Shown one piece after another: positions 7,611-16,003 of a DNA stretch of 43,669 nucleotides. The stretch covers positions 1 through 43,669 of the forward strand of contig SVPJ01000019.1 in assembly GCA_015065885.1 (NCBI GenBank), read 5' to 3'. The translations under genes were made by a program, and so were the position numbers. How positions within the stretch are numbered: position 1 is the first letter of the stretch; each line of letters opens with the position of its first letter. The notes under the pieces are model-generated. The model was not told where the DNA came from. It was given only the letters and a program-made list of their open reading frames with translations, and made no database searches. The DNA is from Oscillospiraceae bacterium. GTDB lineage: Bacteria > Bacillota > Clostridia > Oscillospirales > Acutalibacteraceae.

Positions 7611-7640
7611 AAAAAAAGCCACGCTAAGGTGGCTTTTTTT
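7611..7640 (-). terminator. Terminator or attenuator between rpmH and rnpA
   Basis: A 12-bp stem (AAAAAAAGCCAC paired with GTGGCTTTTTTT, six-base loop) overlaps the rpmH stop codon. Because rnpA follows with no obvious promoter of its own, partial termination here would set the ratio of L34 to the RNase P protein. Confidence 0.8.
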
Positions 7641-7773
7641 AGTGGGTCAGACGAGCTCTGCCTTTCGCACGGCGGCGAGCCAGCACCTTACGGCCATTCG
7701 CCGTTGCCATTCTCTTGCGGAACCCGTGTTCCATTTTACGATGACGCTTTTTGGGCTGATAGGTACGAAACAT
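7639..7773 (-). CDS. rpmH: 50S ribosomal protein L34
   Basis: A 44-residue very basic protein with the unmistakable L34 sequence: [20 protein letters not shown], then [17 protein letters not shown]. It is part of the large ribosomal subunit and the first gene leftward of the origin. I placed the start at the internal ATG (7771-7773) because this gives the standard family N terminus and has GGAGG-type bases upstream; the in-frame extension to 7845 has no homologous sequence. A TTGACT/TATAAT promoter lies 70-100 bases upstream. Confidence 0.98.
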   Translation of the reverse strand: MFRTYQPKKRHRKMEHGFRKRMATANGRKVLARRRAKGRARLTH

Positions 7774-7843
7774 ACTACGCCCTCCTTTCGGTTTCCGGAT
7801 TGGCTTCCCCCTGTTTTTTACAGGCACAGCCTTGCGAGGATAC

Positions 7844-7873
7844 ATTATACCAAACCTTATGCCGAAAAGTCAA
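7844..7873 (-). promoter_or_regulatory. Promoter of rpmH
   Basis: On the minus strand, TTGACT (7868-7873) and TATAAT (7844-7849) are separated by 18 bases. It drives rpmH and, through the attenuator, the genes beyond it. Confidence 0.75.
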
Positions 7874-8097
7874 CCCATTTTTCACGAATTTTCCGAAATT
7901 TTTTGAGCCTTGTGGTTATATGTTTTTATAACCACAACATTTAGTATATACAACAAATTTCTTTTTCTTTTTTCAACGATTGAAGAAAAAAGTGCTTGAA
8001 ACATCCTCTATTATATGGTATAGTATAAATATATATGTATCTAATTTACTTCTGTATATAGATATACCACGCTTTCCAATAAAAAAGGAGAAAAACC
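7874..8097. other. AT-rich rpmH-dnaA intergenic region with a perfect inverted repeat
   Basis: This leftward part of the origin region is strongly AT-rich, especially 7930-8090. A perfect dyad lies at 7910-7937 with 11-base arms (TTGTGGTTATA and its complement) around TGTTTT. I found no convincing DnaA boxes here, so the box cluster is in the dnaA-dnaN spacer rather than on this side. The dnaA promoter is at 7996-8024. Confidence 0.6.
7996..8024 (+). promoter_or_regulatory. Promoter of dnaA
   Basis: TTGAAA at 7996-8001 and TATAGT at 8019-8024 with a 17-base spacer, leaving a leader of about 65 bases before the dnaA start codon. The AAAAGGAG ribosome site follows at about 8085. Confidence 0.65.
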
Positions 8098-9453
8098 ATG
8101 AAATCAATTGACGAAGTTTGGGCGGGCATACAGGCGGCTTTAAAGGCTATGCCGGAAGTCAGTGTGACCGCGTACGATACGTGGCTTGCCCCTCTTGAGG
8201 CACGCGAGATACAGGACGGCAATTTGGTGCTGTATGTGGAAACGGCGTTTCAAAAAGGAATCATTTTGGATTGCTACACCACGCGGCTGGAGCAGGCGGT
8301 GATGCAGGTGATGGGCCTGCCGCTTAAGGTGCGCATCATTTCGGGCGAGGACGATAAATATCCCGAGCCTCCCCCTGAAGATGAAAACGACGTACATACC
8401 GTTATCAACCGTCGGCTGATGGACGCCCGCATTCCCGAATACGAGTATTCGTTTGAGAACTTTATCGTCGGCTCGTCCAACCAGTTTGCCCACGCGGCGG
8501 CACAGGCGGTGGCGAAGGAACCTTCTTCCATCTATAACCCGCTGTTTATTCACGGCGGATCGGGACTCGGCAAAACTCACCTGATGTATGCCATCTGCAA
8601 CGAGATCCGTATGCGTAACCCCGGTTTTAAGATCATCTACACCAAAGCAGAGACGATGACCAACGAGATCATCGAAGCCATTCGCGGCGGCCATACCGCC
8701 GAACTGCGTGAGAAATACCGCAAAGCGGATATGTTGCTGGTGGACGATATTCAGTTTATCGCGGGTAAGGAATCCACTCAAACGGAGTTTTTCCACACCT
8801 TTGAAGCGTTGCATCAGGCAAACAAGCAGATCGTGTTGACTTCCGACCGTCCGCCGAAGGAAATCTCCTCGTTGGAAGACCGTCTGCGTTCCCGTTTTGA
8901 GGCGGGTCTGCTGGCAGACATTCAACCGCCGGATCTCGAAACGCGCATTGCCATCGTCAAACGCAAAGCGCAACTGTTACAGCTGGAGTTGTCGGATGAG
9001 ATATGCGAATACATCGCATCGCAACTCAAAACCAACGTTCGTCAGTTGGAAGGCGTGGTACGCCGCATTATGGCAAATCAACTGCTCGCGGGTGAAAAAC
9101 CGTCGCTGGCGGTGGCACAAAACGCCATTCGCGATATCCGTTCGACCGCCCTGCCCGTGCCGGTCACGGTGGATAAGATCATGTCGGAAGTCTCCCGCAC
9201 GATGAACGTCACGGTGGACGATCTGCGCGGTAAAAAGCATTCCGCCGGTATTTCCCGTGCGCGGCAAGTTGCCATGTACGTGGTGCGCGAAGTGGTCGGC
9301 TCTCTTTCGATGGATGCCATCGGTCAGGAATTTGGCGGACGCGACCATTCCACCGTGGTGTACACCATTCAAAAGGTCGAAAAAATGATGGAGACGGACG
9401 ATGCATTCAAGGGTCTGGTGAAGGACATTATCAAAAACGTTTCCAACCAATAA
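8098..9453 (+). CDS. dnaA: Chromosomal replication initiator protein DnaA
   Basis: AAA+ initiator that binds DnaA boxes and unwinds the origin. The 451-residue protein has all four domains: the N-terminal interaction domain (1-80, with the W-L-x-P element TWLAPLE), a short acidic linker rich in Pro/Glu, the ATPase domain beginning at NFIVGSSNQF (about 121), and the C-terminal helix-turn-helix. Walker A is GGSGLGKT at 153-160 and Walker B is LLVDD at about 213-217, followed by IQFIAGKE. The DNA-binding signature reads FGGRDHSTVVYTIQKV. It is slightly short, reflecting the small linker. The ATG has an AAAAGGAG site. It is divergent from rpmH and marks the origin. Confidence 0.99.
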   Translation: MKSIDEVWAGIQAALKAMPEVSVTAYDTWLAPLEAREIQDGNLVLYVETAFQKGIILDCYTTRLEQAVMQVMGLPLKVRIISGEDDKYPEPPPEDENDVHTVINRRLMDARIPEYEYSFENFIVGSSNQFAHAAAQAVAKEPSSIYNPLFIHGGSGLGKTHLMYAICNEIRMRNPGFKIIYTKAETMTNEIIEAIRGGHTAELREKYRKADMLLVDDIQFIAGKESTQTEFFHTFEALHQANKQIVLTSDRPPKEISSLEDRLRSRFEAGLLADIQPPDLETRIAIVKRKAQLLQLELSDEICEYIASQLKTNVRQLEGVVRRIMANQLLAGEKPSLAVAQNAIRDIRSTALPVPVTVDKIMSEVSRTMNVTVDDLRGKKHSAGISRARQVAMYVVREVVGSLSMDAIGQEFGGRDHSTVVYTIQKVEKMMETDDAFKGLVKDIIKNVSNQ

Positions 9454-9665
9454 CTTTCCACTTTTTCTCAACTTTCCACTGCGGTTTTTAACGGTGGAGT
9501 GGAATGTTTAAAACGGTGGAAAACGTTTTACACGGTTTTTAACCGACCTTACACATCGTGTGGAAAACAAAAGCGGCAGTGCGCCGTACTTTTTCAAAGT
9601 TTTCCCTCTTTTCCACCGCCCCTACTATTATATCTAAAAAGATAGATGGTTTTTATTATAAATCA
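9454..9665. other. oriC: oriC candidate: DnaA-box cluster and DnaA-trio-like unwinding element
   Basis: The dnaA-dnaN spacer holds clustered DnaA-box-like nonamers. TGTGGAAAA at 9559-9567 (minus) is an exact match to TTWTNCACA. Near matches are GGTGGAAAA at 9515-9523 (minus), TTTTCCACC at 9609-9617, TTTTACACG at 9527-9535, and CTTTCCACT at 9454-9462 and 9472-9480. The box at 9609 is followed by four GC bases and then CTA CTA TTA TAT CTA (9622-9636), matching the DnaA-trio arrangement known from Bacillus origins. An AT-rich stretch to about 9665 follows. Confidence 0.8.
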
Positions 9666-9688
9666 TCTGCGAAAGGAACGAGAGTACC

Positions 9689-10792
9689 ATGAAATTTTTC
9701 TGTCAGAAGCAAGCGTTGGTCGATGCGGTCAATAACGTGACCCGTGCGGTCAGCAATCGCAGCACGATCCCCGCACTGGAAGGTATTTTGATCCGCGCGA
9801 CTTCTTCCCTTTTCCTTGCCGGCTACGATATGGAGATCGGTATCACCACCAATATCGAAGCGCAGGTGCAAGATCCCGGTGAGATCGTGTTGCCTTGTAA
9901 ACAGTTCGGTGACATCGTGCGACGTCTACCGGATGAAATGGTATCTATTGCGGCAAATGAGAAGTTGAACATCACCATTCGCAGCGGTGCGGCGGAATTT
10001 AACATCGTCGGTATGTCGGCGGCAGATTTTCCCGAGATGCCTTCTGTTTCGGACGGTATGGGTTTCTCGGTCCCGCAGAACGTGCTGAAAGGTATGATCC
10101 GTCAGACCTTGTTTGCCGTGGCGCCGCTGGATTCGGGCAAACCCATTCATACGGGAACGCTGTTCGAAGTGGAAAATTCCACTCTTCGTCTGGTATCGGT
10201 GGACGGCTCGCGTCTTGCCATTCGCACCGAGCAGGTGAAAGCGAGCGAAGAAATGAAATTCGTCGTGCCCGGCAAGACCTTGAGTGAAGTGCTGAAGTTG
10301 ACGAGTGACGAGGATACTCCCGTGTTTATGGCGGTCGGTCGCCGTCACATTGTGATGCAGATCGACGGCTACGCGGTCATCTCCCGTCTGCTGGACGGTG
10401 AATTTTTGGCGTATCGCAAAGCGATTCCTGCCGCCAGTAGCACGACACTTCGTGTGAAGACCCGTGAAATGATCGACGCGGTGGAGCGCGTATCGCTGGT
10501 GGTGAACGACCGTGTAAAGTCGCCGCTCGTCTGCTCGTTTGAAGACAATACCATCGCGCTCTCCTGTACCTCTTCCATCGGCAGTGCGAACGATCTTATT
10601 ACATGTGAGATGCAGGGTGAAAAGCAGGAGATTGCGTTCAACAGCCGCTTTATGCTGGACGCATTGAAAAACAGCGAATCGGATGAAGTGGTGTTGGAAC
10701 TGGGCAGTTCGCTTTCCCCCATCAAGATCGTACCGCCGTCGGGTAATGAAGAATTCTTGTTCATCGTGTTACCCGTGCGTATGAAGAAATAA
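9689..10792 (+). CDS. dnaN: DNA polymerase III sliding clamp (beta subunit)
   Basis: Ring-shaped processivity factor of the replicative polymerase. The 367-residue product has the three repeated clamp folds. The start, MKFFCQKQALVDAVNNVTRA, is typical, as is the SNRSTIPALEGILI block. The C terminus ends in FIVLPVRMKK, equivalent to the family's final P-[VM]-R-[LM] that lines the partner-binding pocket. An AAAGGAACGAGAG ribosome region precedes the ATG. It follows the origin spacer and is 11 bases ahead of the S4-domain gene, the standard order. Confidence 0.98.
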   Translation: MKFFCQKQALVDAVNNVTRAVSNRSTIPALEGILIRATSSLFLAGYDMEIGITTNIEAQVQDPGEIVLPCKQFGDIVRRLPDEMVSIAANEKLNITIRSGAAEFNIVGMSAADFPEMPSVSDGMGFSVPQNVLKGMIRQTLFAVAPLDSGKPIHTGTLFEVENSTLRLVSVDGSRLAIRTEQVKASEEMKFVVPGKTLSEVLKLTSDEDTPVFMAVGRRHIVMQIDGYAVISRLLDGEFLAYRKAIPAASSTTLRVKTREMIDAVERVSLVVNDRVKSPLVCSFEDNTIALSCTSSIGSANDLITCEMQGEKQEIAFNSRFMLDALKNSESDEVVLELGSSLSPIKIVPPSGNEEFLFIVLPVRMKK

Positions 10793-10803
10793 GGTAGCAG
10801 ATT

Positions 10804-11025
10804 ATGAAACAAACGGTAGAAATACATACGCCGTTTATCCGCTTGGACGCACTGTTAAAACTCTGTGCCGCGGTGGAAAGCGGCGGTCAGGCGAAAGTGC
10901 TGGTACAAAGCGGCGGCGTGCTGGTGAACGGTGCGGTATGTACCATGCGCGGAAAAAAACTGGTAGACGGCGATACGGTGCAGGTAAGCGGTCAGGAGAC
11001 GGTGTATACCGTCACGGTCGCATGA
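10804..11025 (+). CDS. rlbA: S4-domain RNA-binding protein (YaaA/RlbA type)
   Basis: A 73-residue protein that is essentially one S4 RNA-binding module: [20 protein letters not shown], then [21 protein letters not shown]. This is the small S4 paralogue encoded between dnaN and recF in many Firmicutes (yaaA in Bacillus). Its exact RNA target is not established to my knowledge. The stop overlaps the recF start (ATGA at 11022-11025), so translation is probably coupled. The family assignment is firm; the gene symbol is less so. Confidence 0.92.
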   Translation: MKQTVEIHTPFIRLDALLKLCAAVESGGQAKVLVQSGGVLVNGAVCTMRGKKLVDGDTVQVSGQETVYTVTVA

Positions 11026-12128
11026 GAGTTACACGACTGTGTGCGGCGGGGTTTCGCAATTTGAGCGAGACCGATATTCGCCCGACCGATGGGGTCAACC
11101 TCTTTTGCGGTGCGAACGCGCAGGGCAAGACGAATATACTTGAAGCATTGTGGCTGTTCACCGGCGGACGCAGTTTCCGCGGAGCAAAGGATGCGGAAAT
11201 GATCGGCTTCGGCTGTGAAAAGGCATCTCTTTCAATGGAGTTTTTTGCCGCGGAGCGGGAACAAAAAGCCACCGTGACCGTCGCGCCGCGCCGTACCGCG
11301 ACTTTAAACGGAGTGGAACTCGGGCCGGCAACCAAACTTGCAGGGCGGTTTTGCGGTATCGTGTTTTCTCCGACGCATCTATCCTTGATCAAAGACGGAC
11401 CCGACGGCAGGCGTCGCTTTTTGGATGCGGCGTACTGTCAACTCCGTCCGACCTATACGAACACCCTGGCGGCGTATACCCGCACGCTGACACAGCGTAA
11501 CGCTCTTTTGCGGGAAGTGAAGCAAGGTGCCGTGGCGGGTGCAGACGAACTGCTCGCGGTGTTCGATGCACAACTTGCCGCGGCAGGCGCGCGTCTGCTC
11601 AGAGTGCGCGGTGCGTATCTTTCGCACATTGCACCGATGGCAGCGGCAATCTACGACGGGTTGTCCCGCAAGCAGGAAACGTTGGAACTGCAATATCTCC
11701 CTTCGGGTGATCTGCCGTGGAACGCAGCGGTGGAGGATGTGCAAGGCGCACTTGAAGAAGCATTGTTACGCGCCCGTGCGGCGGATATTGCGGCAGGGTT
11801 TACCACCGTCGGCCCGCACCGTGACGATTTTGATGTTGCGATCAACGGGTTGTCCGCCCGTGTCTACGGCTCGCAAGGGCAGCAACGCTCGGCGGTGCTG
11901 GCGCTGAAATTGGCGGAAGCCGAGGCACTGCGGGAGGTGACCGAAGAGGCACCCGTGGCGTTACTCGATGACGTGATGAGCGAACTGGACGAGTGGCGGC
12001 AGGATTATCTGCTCAATCATTTGACCGATGTACAAGTATTTATCACTTGTTGTGAGCCGTCTTCGGTGATGCGTATGGCGGGCGGTGCCCGTTTTCGCGT
12101 GGAAGGCGGAAAAATACTGACAGAATAG
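11022..12128 (+). CDS. recF: DNA replication and repair protein RecF
   Basis: SMC-like ATPase that helps load RecA at gaps and stalled forks. The 368-residue protein begins [19 protein letters not shown] and has Walker A GANAQGKT at about 30-37. The ABC-type signature appears as [19 protein letters not shown], and Walker B as [12 protein letters not shown], as in RecF from other species. I chose the ATG at 11022, which overlaps the S4 gene stop, over an in-frame upstream codon at 10938 inside that gene, because the family N terminus begins here. Its C terminus ends just before a small membrane protein gene. Confidence 0.97.
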   Translation: MRVTRLCAAGFRNLSETDIRPTDGVNLFCGANAQGKTNILEALWLFTGGRSFRGAKDAEMIGFGCEKASLSMEFFAAEREQKATVTVAPRRTATLNGVELGPATKLAGRFCGIVFSPTHLSLIKDGPDGRRRFLDAAYCQLRPTYTNTLAAYTRTLTQRNALLREVKQGAVAGADELLAVFDAQLAAAGARLLRVRGAYLSHIAPMAAAIYDGLSRKQETLELQYLPSGDLPWNAAVEDVQGALEEALLRARAADIAAGFTTVGPHRDDFDVAINGLSARVYGSQGQQRSAVLALKLAEAEALREVTEEAPVALLDDVMSELDEWRQDYLLNHLTDVQVFITCCEPSSVMRMAGGARFRVEGGKILTE

Positions 12129-12140
12129 GAGAAATTTGTA

Positions 12141-12419
12141 ATGGCACAAACAAGAGAAGAGCAGATATTGGAAATTGACGCTCGTGCAAAGAAAGATAAA
12201 CAGCGCTGGCTGTTCATTATGTTCGGTATTATGGCAGCGATCGTTGCCGTCGCGGCGGCGTTAATCGCCGTTATCGGCTTGCAGGCGGCGGTTGCGGGGC
12301 TGATCGGCGGGATCATCGGGTTGGCTATTACGGCCAAGCTCTGTATGGCACAGATCGGCAAGATCAACGAGCGGCACCGTAACGATCTGAACAAGCTCGA
12401 TAACAAGGGGCATTATTGA
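12141..12419 (+). CDS. Small two-helix membrane protein, unknown function
   Basis: A 92-residue protein with a charged N-terminal helix (REEQILEIDARAKKDKQR), two adjacent hydrophobic segments (about residues 23-44 and 47-66, joined by a short GLQ turn), and a polar C-terminal helix with IGKINERHRNDLNKL. It looks like a hairpin membrane protein with both ends in the cytoplasm. I do not recognise a named family. A GGAGAAATTT ribosome site precedes the ATG 12 bases after recF, and the stop overlaps the remB start by one base (TGATG). Its position inside the recF-remB-gyrB string is not part of the standard Bacillus order. Confidence 0.85.
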   Translation: MAQTREEQILEIDARAKKDKQRWLFIMFGIMAAIVAVAAALIAVIGLQAAVAGLIGGIIGLAITAKLCMAQIGKINERHRNDLNKLDNKGHY

Positions 12420-12691
12420 TGGCGGGACAACCGTATTTGCACCTCGGCGGGGACGTGGTGGTCCGCACCCGTGATATCGTCGGTATTTTTGATATGGAAA
12501 AGACCACCGAATCGGCAATTTCCCGCCGCTTTTTAGCGGATGCGGAAAAGGGCGGCCGCGTGTATACCGTGTCGTACGAACTGCCGAAAGCCTACGTCGT
12601 CACCGCAGAGGAAGACGGCAGTGAAACGGTATACATTACGCAGGTATCCGCCGCCACCTTACGGCGTCGGATGAAGAAAGGAATGGACTAA
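12419..12691 (+). CDS. remB: Extracellular matrix regulatory protein RemB (DUF370 family)
   Basis: A 90-residue protein of the RemA/RemB-type DUF370 family; in Bacillus the equivalent gene (yaaB) lies in the same place between recF and gyrB. Diagnostic stretches are YLHLGGDVVVRTRDIVGIFD, then FLADAEKGGRVY and SFILT-like ELPKAYVVTAEE. RemB in Bacillus influences matrix gene expression, and RemA paralogues bind DNA as oligomeric rings; the role here is unknown. I used ATG at 12419, overlapping the preceding stop; an in-frame TTG immediately before it is an alternative. Its TAA abuts the gyrB ATG with no gap. Confidence 0.9.
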   Translation: MAGQPYLHLGGDVVVRTRDIVGIFDMEKTTESAISRRFLADAEKGGRVYTVSYELPKAYVVTAEEDGSETVYITQVSAATLRRRMKKGMD

Positions 12692-14647
12692 ATGGACGAG
12701 AAAGAATTGGAGTTACAGGAACAGGACGTGACCGCCGCAGATGAGGCGTATGACGAAAGTCAAATTCAAGTTCTAAAAGGCTTGGAGGCGGTGCGTAAGC
12801 GCCCCGGTATGTACATCGGCTCGACCGGCCCGCGCGGTCTGCACCATCTGGTGTTTGAGATCGTGGATAACTCCATCGACGAAGCGCTTGCGGGCTTCTG
12901 TACCCATATTGAAGTAGAGATCCTGCCCGGTGACGTGATCACCGTGCGGGATAACGGTCGTGGTATCCCCGTCGGTATGAACGAGGAAATGGGTCTGCCC
13001 ACCGTGACGGTGGTGTTGACCGTTTTGCACGCCGGCGGTAAATTCGGCGGCGGCGGCTACAAAGTCGCGGGCGGTCTGCACGGCGTGGGCTCTTCGGTCG
13101 TGAACGCGCTGTCCGAATGGATGGAAGCGGAGATCTCCCGTGACGGCAAGGTGTATGCCCAGCGGTTTGAACGCGGCAACGCGGTGAACGATCTTACCGT
13201 TATCGGGGAATCGACGGGTGACGGTACGCTTATTCGTTTTAAAGCCGACCCCACCATCTTCACCGAAACGACCGAATACGAATACGAGATTCTGCAAAAG
13301 CGCCTGCGTGAGCAAGCGTTCTTGAATGCGGGATTGCGTATCACCCTCACCGATTCGCGTGATGCAGAGAACGTGAAAACGGAAGAATTCTGCTATGAAG
13401 GCGGCATCTCCTCCTTCGTGGAATATATGAATAAGACGCGCGGTTACGAAGTGTTGCACAACGAGGTCATTCATTTGAGCAAAAGTGCGGATGATTCGTT
13501 TGCCGAGGTGGCGTTGCAATATAACGACAGTTACAACGAAAATATCATCTCGTTTGCGAACAATATGCACACGGTGGACGGCGGTACCCACGAAAATGCG
13601 TTCAAAGTCGGTATCACCCGTATTTTGAACAACTACGCCCGCCGCCACGGTATGCTCAAAGACGCGGACGCCAACCTGAAGGGTGACGACGTGCGGGAAG
13701 GTCTCACCGCCGTGGTGTCGGTCAAACTGCAGGATGCGCAGTTTGAATCGCAGACCAAAGCAAAACTGGGTAACACGTCAATGACTACCTTGGTCAACTC
13801 CCTGCTGACCGAAAAACTCGGTGATTATCTGGAAGAAAATCCCGCCGTGGCGAAAGCCATTTTGGAAAAATCCATCAATGCCGCCCGCGTGCGCGAAGCG
13901 GCGCAGAAAGCGCGTGAAGCCGCCCGTAAAAAGAGCGGACTCGCTTCCACCCGTATGCCTGAAAAACTGGCGGACTGCATTTGGAACGACGCGGCGCGTA
14001 CCGAACTGTACATCGTCGAGGGTGACTCGGCAGGCGGCTCCGCCATTCAAGGACGCGACCGTAACTATCAGGCGATCTTGCCCTTGTGGGGTAAGATGCT
14101 GAACGTGGAAAAAGCGCGGCTGGACAAAGTCTACGGCAATGAGAAGTTGATCCCCGTGGTGATCGCGCTCGGTTGCGGCATCGGCGACGATTTTGACATC
14201 TCGAAACTGCGGTACGGCAAAGTCATTATCATGGCGGATGCCGATGTGGACGGCGCACACATTGCGACGTTGCTTTTGACCTTCTTCTTCCGCTTTATGC
14301 GTCCGTTGGTGGACGAAGGGCACGTGTATATCGCACAGCCCCCGCTTTACAAAGTGACGAAGGGCAAGCAGGTGCGTTACGCCTTCTCGGACGAGGAACG
14401 CGACGGGTTTATTGAGGAACTCGGCGGCAATGCGGATATTCAGCGCTACAAAGGTCTTGGTGAAATGGATCCCGAACAGCTGTGGGAGACCACGATGGAT
14501 CCCGCCTTCCGCACGATGTTGCGCGTGACGATCGAAGACGCCGCGGCGGCGGACGAAGCATTCACCATCCTGATGGGCGATAAGGTGGAACCTCGCCGCG
14601 AATTTATCGAAAAGAACGCCCGCTACGTGGAGAATCTCGATGTCTGA
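12692..14647 (+). CDS. gyrB: DNA gyrase subunit B
   Basis: ATPase and Toprim subunit of gyrase, which introduces negative supercoils. The 651-residue protein has the GHKL ATPase domain (RPGMYIGSTGPRGLHHLVFE, then IVDNSIDEALAG), the transducer domain with the QTKAKLGN loop, and the Toprim domain: VEGDSAGGSA, LPLWGKMLNVEKAR and IIMADADVDGAH supply the catalytic Glu and Asp residues. It closes with QRYKGLGEMDPEQLWETTMD. Length and domain order are typical of Gram-positive GyrB. The start directly follows remB. A run of five accessory genes separates it from gyrA, which is unusual. Confidence 0.99.
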   Translation: MDEKELELQEQDVTAADEAYDESQIQVLKGLEAVRKRPGMYIGSTGPRGLHHLVFEIVDNSIDEALAGFCTHIEVEILPGDVITVRDNGRGIPVGMNEEMGLPTVTVVLTVLHAGGKFGGGGYKVAGGLHGVGSSVVNALSEWMEAEISRDGKVYAQRFERGNAVNDLTVIGESTGDGTLIRFKADPTIFTETTEYEYEILQKRLREQAFLNAGLRITLTDSRDAENVKTEEFCYEGGISSFVEYMNKTRGYEVLHNEVIHLSKSADDSFAEVALQYNDSYNENIISFANNMHTVDGGTHENAFKVGITRILNNYARRHGMLKDADANLKGDDVREGLTAVVSVKLQDAQFESQTKAKLGNTSMTTLVNSLLTEKLGDYLEENPAVAKAILEKSINAARVREAAQKAREAARKKSGLASTRMPEKLADCIWNDAARTELYIVEGDSAGGSAIQGRDRNYQAILPLWGKMLNVEKARLDKVYGNEKLIPVVIALGCGIGDDFDISKLRYGKVIIMADADVDGAHIATLLLTFFFRFMRPLVDEGHVYIAQPPLYKVTKGKQVRYAFSDEERDGFIEELGGNADIQRYKGLGEMDPEQLWETTMDPAFRTMLRVTIEDAAAADEAFTILMGDKVEPRREFIEKNARYVENLDV

Positions 14648-15095
14648 TACCGTGACGTATACTTTGACCGATGAGGAAATTTTCACCGCACTCTGGCACA
14701 CCCGCCGCACAAACGGTCGCTTGATCGCACAAACGGTGCTACTGAGTATCATCGGTCTGCCGGCGTTGGTCGGATTGTGTTGCGGTATGCACGATGCCGC
14801 CACGGTGTTGTGCGGCACCGTGCTGCCGCTGCTTGCCGTGCTTCAATGGGTGTGGCCGTGGCTGGAGTTTCGCCGTGAAGCCCGTGTGATGGCTTCCAAA
14901 AGAACACCGCTCACCCTCACCTTCACCGATGAGACCGTCACGGTGGAAAACGAGACGGTCGCGTGGCAGAACGCGGAGTTTCGCCGCGTGGGGGCGTGCG
15001 TGCTGTGGCGGGTAGACCGCCAGTGGATCGTCATTCCCCGCCGTGCGGTGAGTGAAGAGCAGTGGATACGATTGAGTGAGGAGGCGACAAGATGA
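14640..15095 (+). CDS. YcxB-like membrane protein (first of four)
   Basis: A 151-residue protein with a soluble N-terminal strand (VTYTLTDEEIFTALWHTRR), two membrane segments (about 28-50 and 54-75), then a soluble domain with LTLTFTDETVTVENETVAWQ and a closing RQWIVIPRRAVSEEQW. This layout, an N-terminal arm, a membrane hairpin, and a C-terminal beta-rich domain ending in an IP[KR]-type strand, matches the YcxB-like family. Function of that family is unknown. The gene overlaps the end of gyrB by 8 bases and its stop overlaps the next gene (ATGA), so it is co-expressed with gyrB. Three related genes follow before gyrA. Confidence 0.75.
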   Translation: MSDTVTYTLTDEEIFTALWHTRRTNGRLIAQTVLLSIIGLPALVGLCCGMHDAATVLCGTVLPLLAVLQWVWPWLEFRREARVMASKRTPLTLTFTDETVTVENETVAWQNAEFRRVGACVLWRVDRQWIVIPRRAVSEEQWIRLSEEATR

Positions 15096-15991
15096 GTTTC
15101 CGTTTTCACGACGGCGATCGCGTGTGCTTTATCGGCGACAGCATCACGGCGGCAAACGAACACGTGGCGCGCATCGCCGCCCATTATCACGAAAAATATC
15201 CTACCGAAGATATCCGTTTTTACAACAACGGGGTGTCGGGCTGCACCCTAACGGGTCTGCTGCAATATTTTGAAGACGACGTTGCCCCCCGCCGTCCCAC
15301 CCACGCGGTGGTGATGTTGGCGGTGAACGATTCCGGCCCGTGGCTTCTGGATATGCCGCGCGGGGCGGAACGTTTTGCGGCACTCAAAGAGCGGTACGAT
15401 ACCTATTGCCGCAATTTGGAAACGATGTATCAAAAACTCACCGCTATCGGGGCACAAGTCATCCTTTGCACTCCCGTGCCGTATGCGGAGTATGAGCCGA
15501 ACGAGGGCGGTGTCGCCCGCGGATGCTACGCCATGGTGGCGGCGTATGCGGCGTACGTGCGGGATTTTTCCCGTGCAAAAAACTGCCCCCTTTGTGAGAT
15601 CCATGATTACATTGCCGAAGAGATGCAAAAGCAGGTCTTCTTCGGCCCCGACCGCACCCATCCGAACGCGGCGGGACAATATCACATGGCAAAACGCTTC
15701 TTGGAATTCCAAGGCGAGACGATCGCGCCCTTCGCCCCCATCCCTGCAGAAATGGACGAATGGCGGGAAAATACCCGTGCCCTGCGCTCGGTGTACGAAG
15801 GTGAGTGGAACGTCCTTCAGAACTACGGCTTGTCCACCGCCGAAAAGATGGCGTTTATGCAAGCGTATCTTGATGAAAAGAAATACGAGCAGACCCACGC
15901 CCCCGCTTCGTTTGAACGGTGGGTAAACGGGTATTTGAAAAATAAACCTAAAGTAGAAGAATTAATGGATATTACGGAGAGTATTTGGTAA
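15092..15991 (+). CDS. SGNH/GDSL-family hydrolase (esterase)
   Basis: A 299-residue enzyme of the SGNH hydrolase superfamily, usually acting on ester bonds of acylated sugars or lipids. Block I is FIGDSITAANE with the nucleophile Ser at about residue 17; block II is YNNGVSGCTL with the conserved Gly; block III is MLAVNDSG with the Asn; block V is GPDRTHPNAAGQ with the catalytic Asp and His in the D-x-x-H spacing. No signal peptide is visible, so it acts in the cytoplasm. The C-terminal 80 residues (MDEWRENTRALRSVYEGEWN onward) form a helical extension beyond the core fold. It overlaps the preceding YcxB-like gene by four bases. Substrate unknown. Confidence 0.9.
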   Translation: MSFRFHDGDRVCFIGDSITAANEHVARIAAHYHEKYPTEDIRFYNNGVSGCTLTGLLQYFEDDVAPRRPTHAVVMLAVNDSGPWLLDMPRGAERFAALKERYDTYCRNLETMYQKLTAIGAQVILCTPVPYAEYEPNEGGVARGCYAMVAAYAAYVRDFSRAKNCPLCEIHDYIAEEMQKQVFFGPDRTHPNAAGQYHMAKRFLEFQGETIAPFAPIPAEMDEWRENTRALRSVYEGEWNVLQNYGLSTAEKMAFMQAYLDEKKYEQTHAPASFERWVNGYLKNKPKVEELMDITESIW

Positions 15992-16003
15992 AGGAGAATG
16001 GCT

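Noticed and set aside
12416-12418. TTG as the remB start codon
   Set aside because: The adjacent ATG at 12419 gives the same family N terminus and the common TGATG coupling; TTG adds one residue without benefit.
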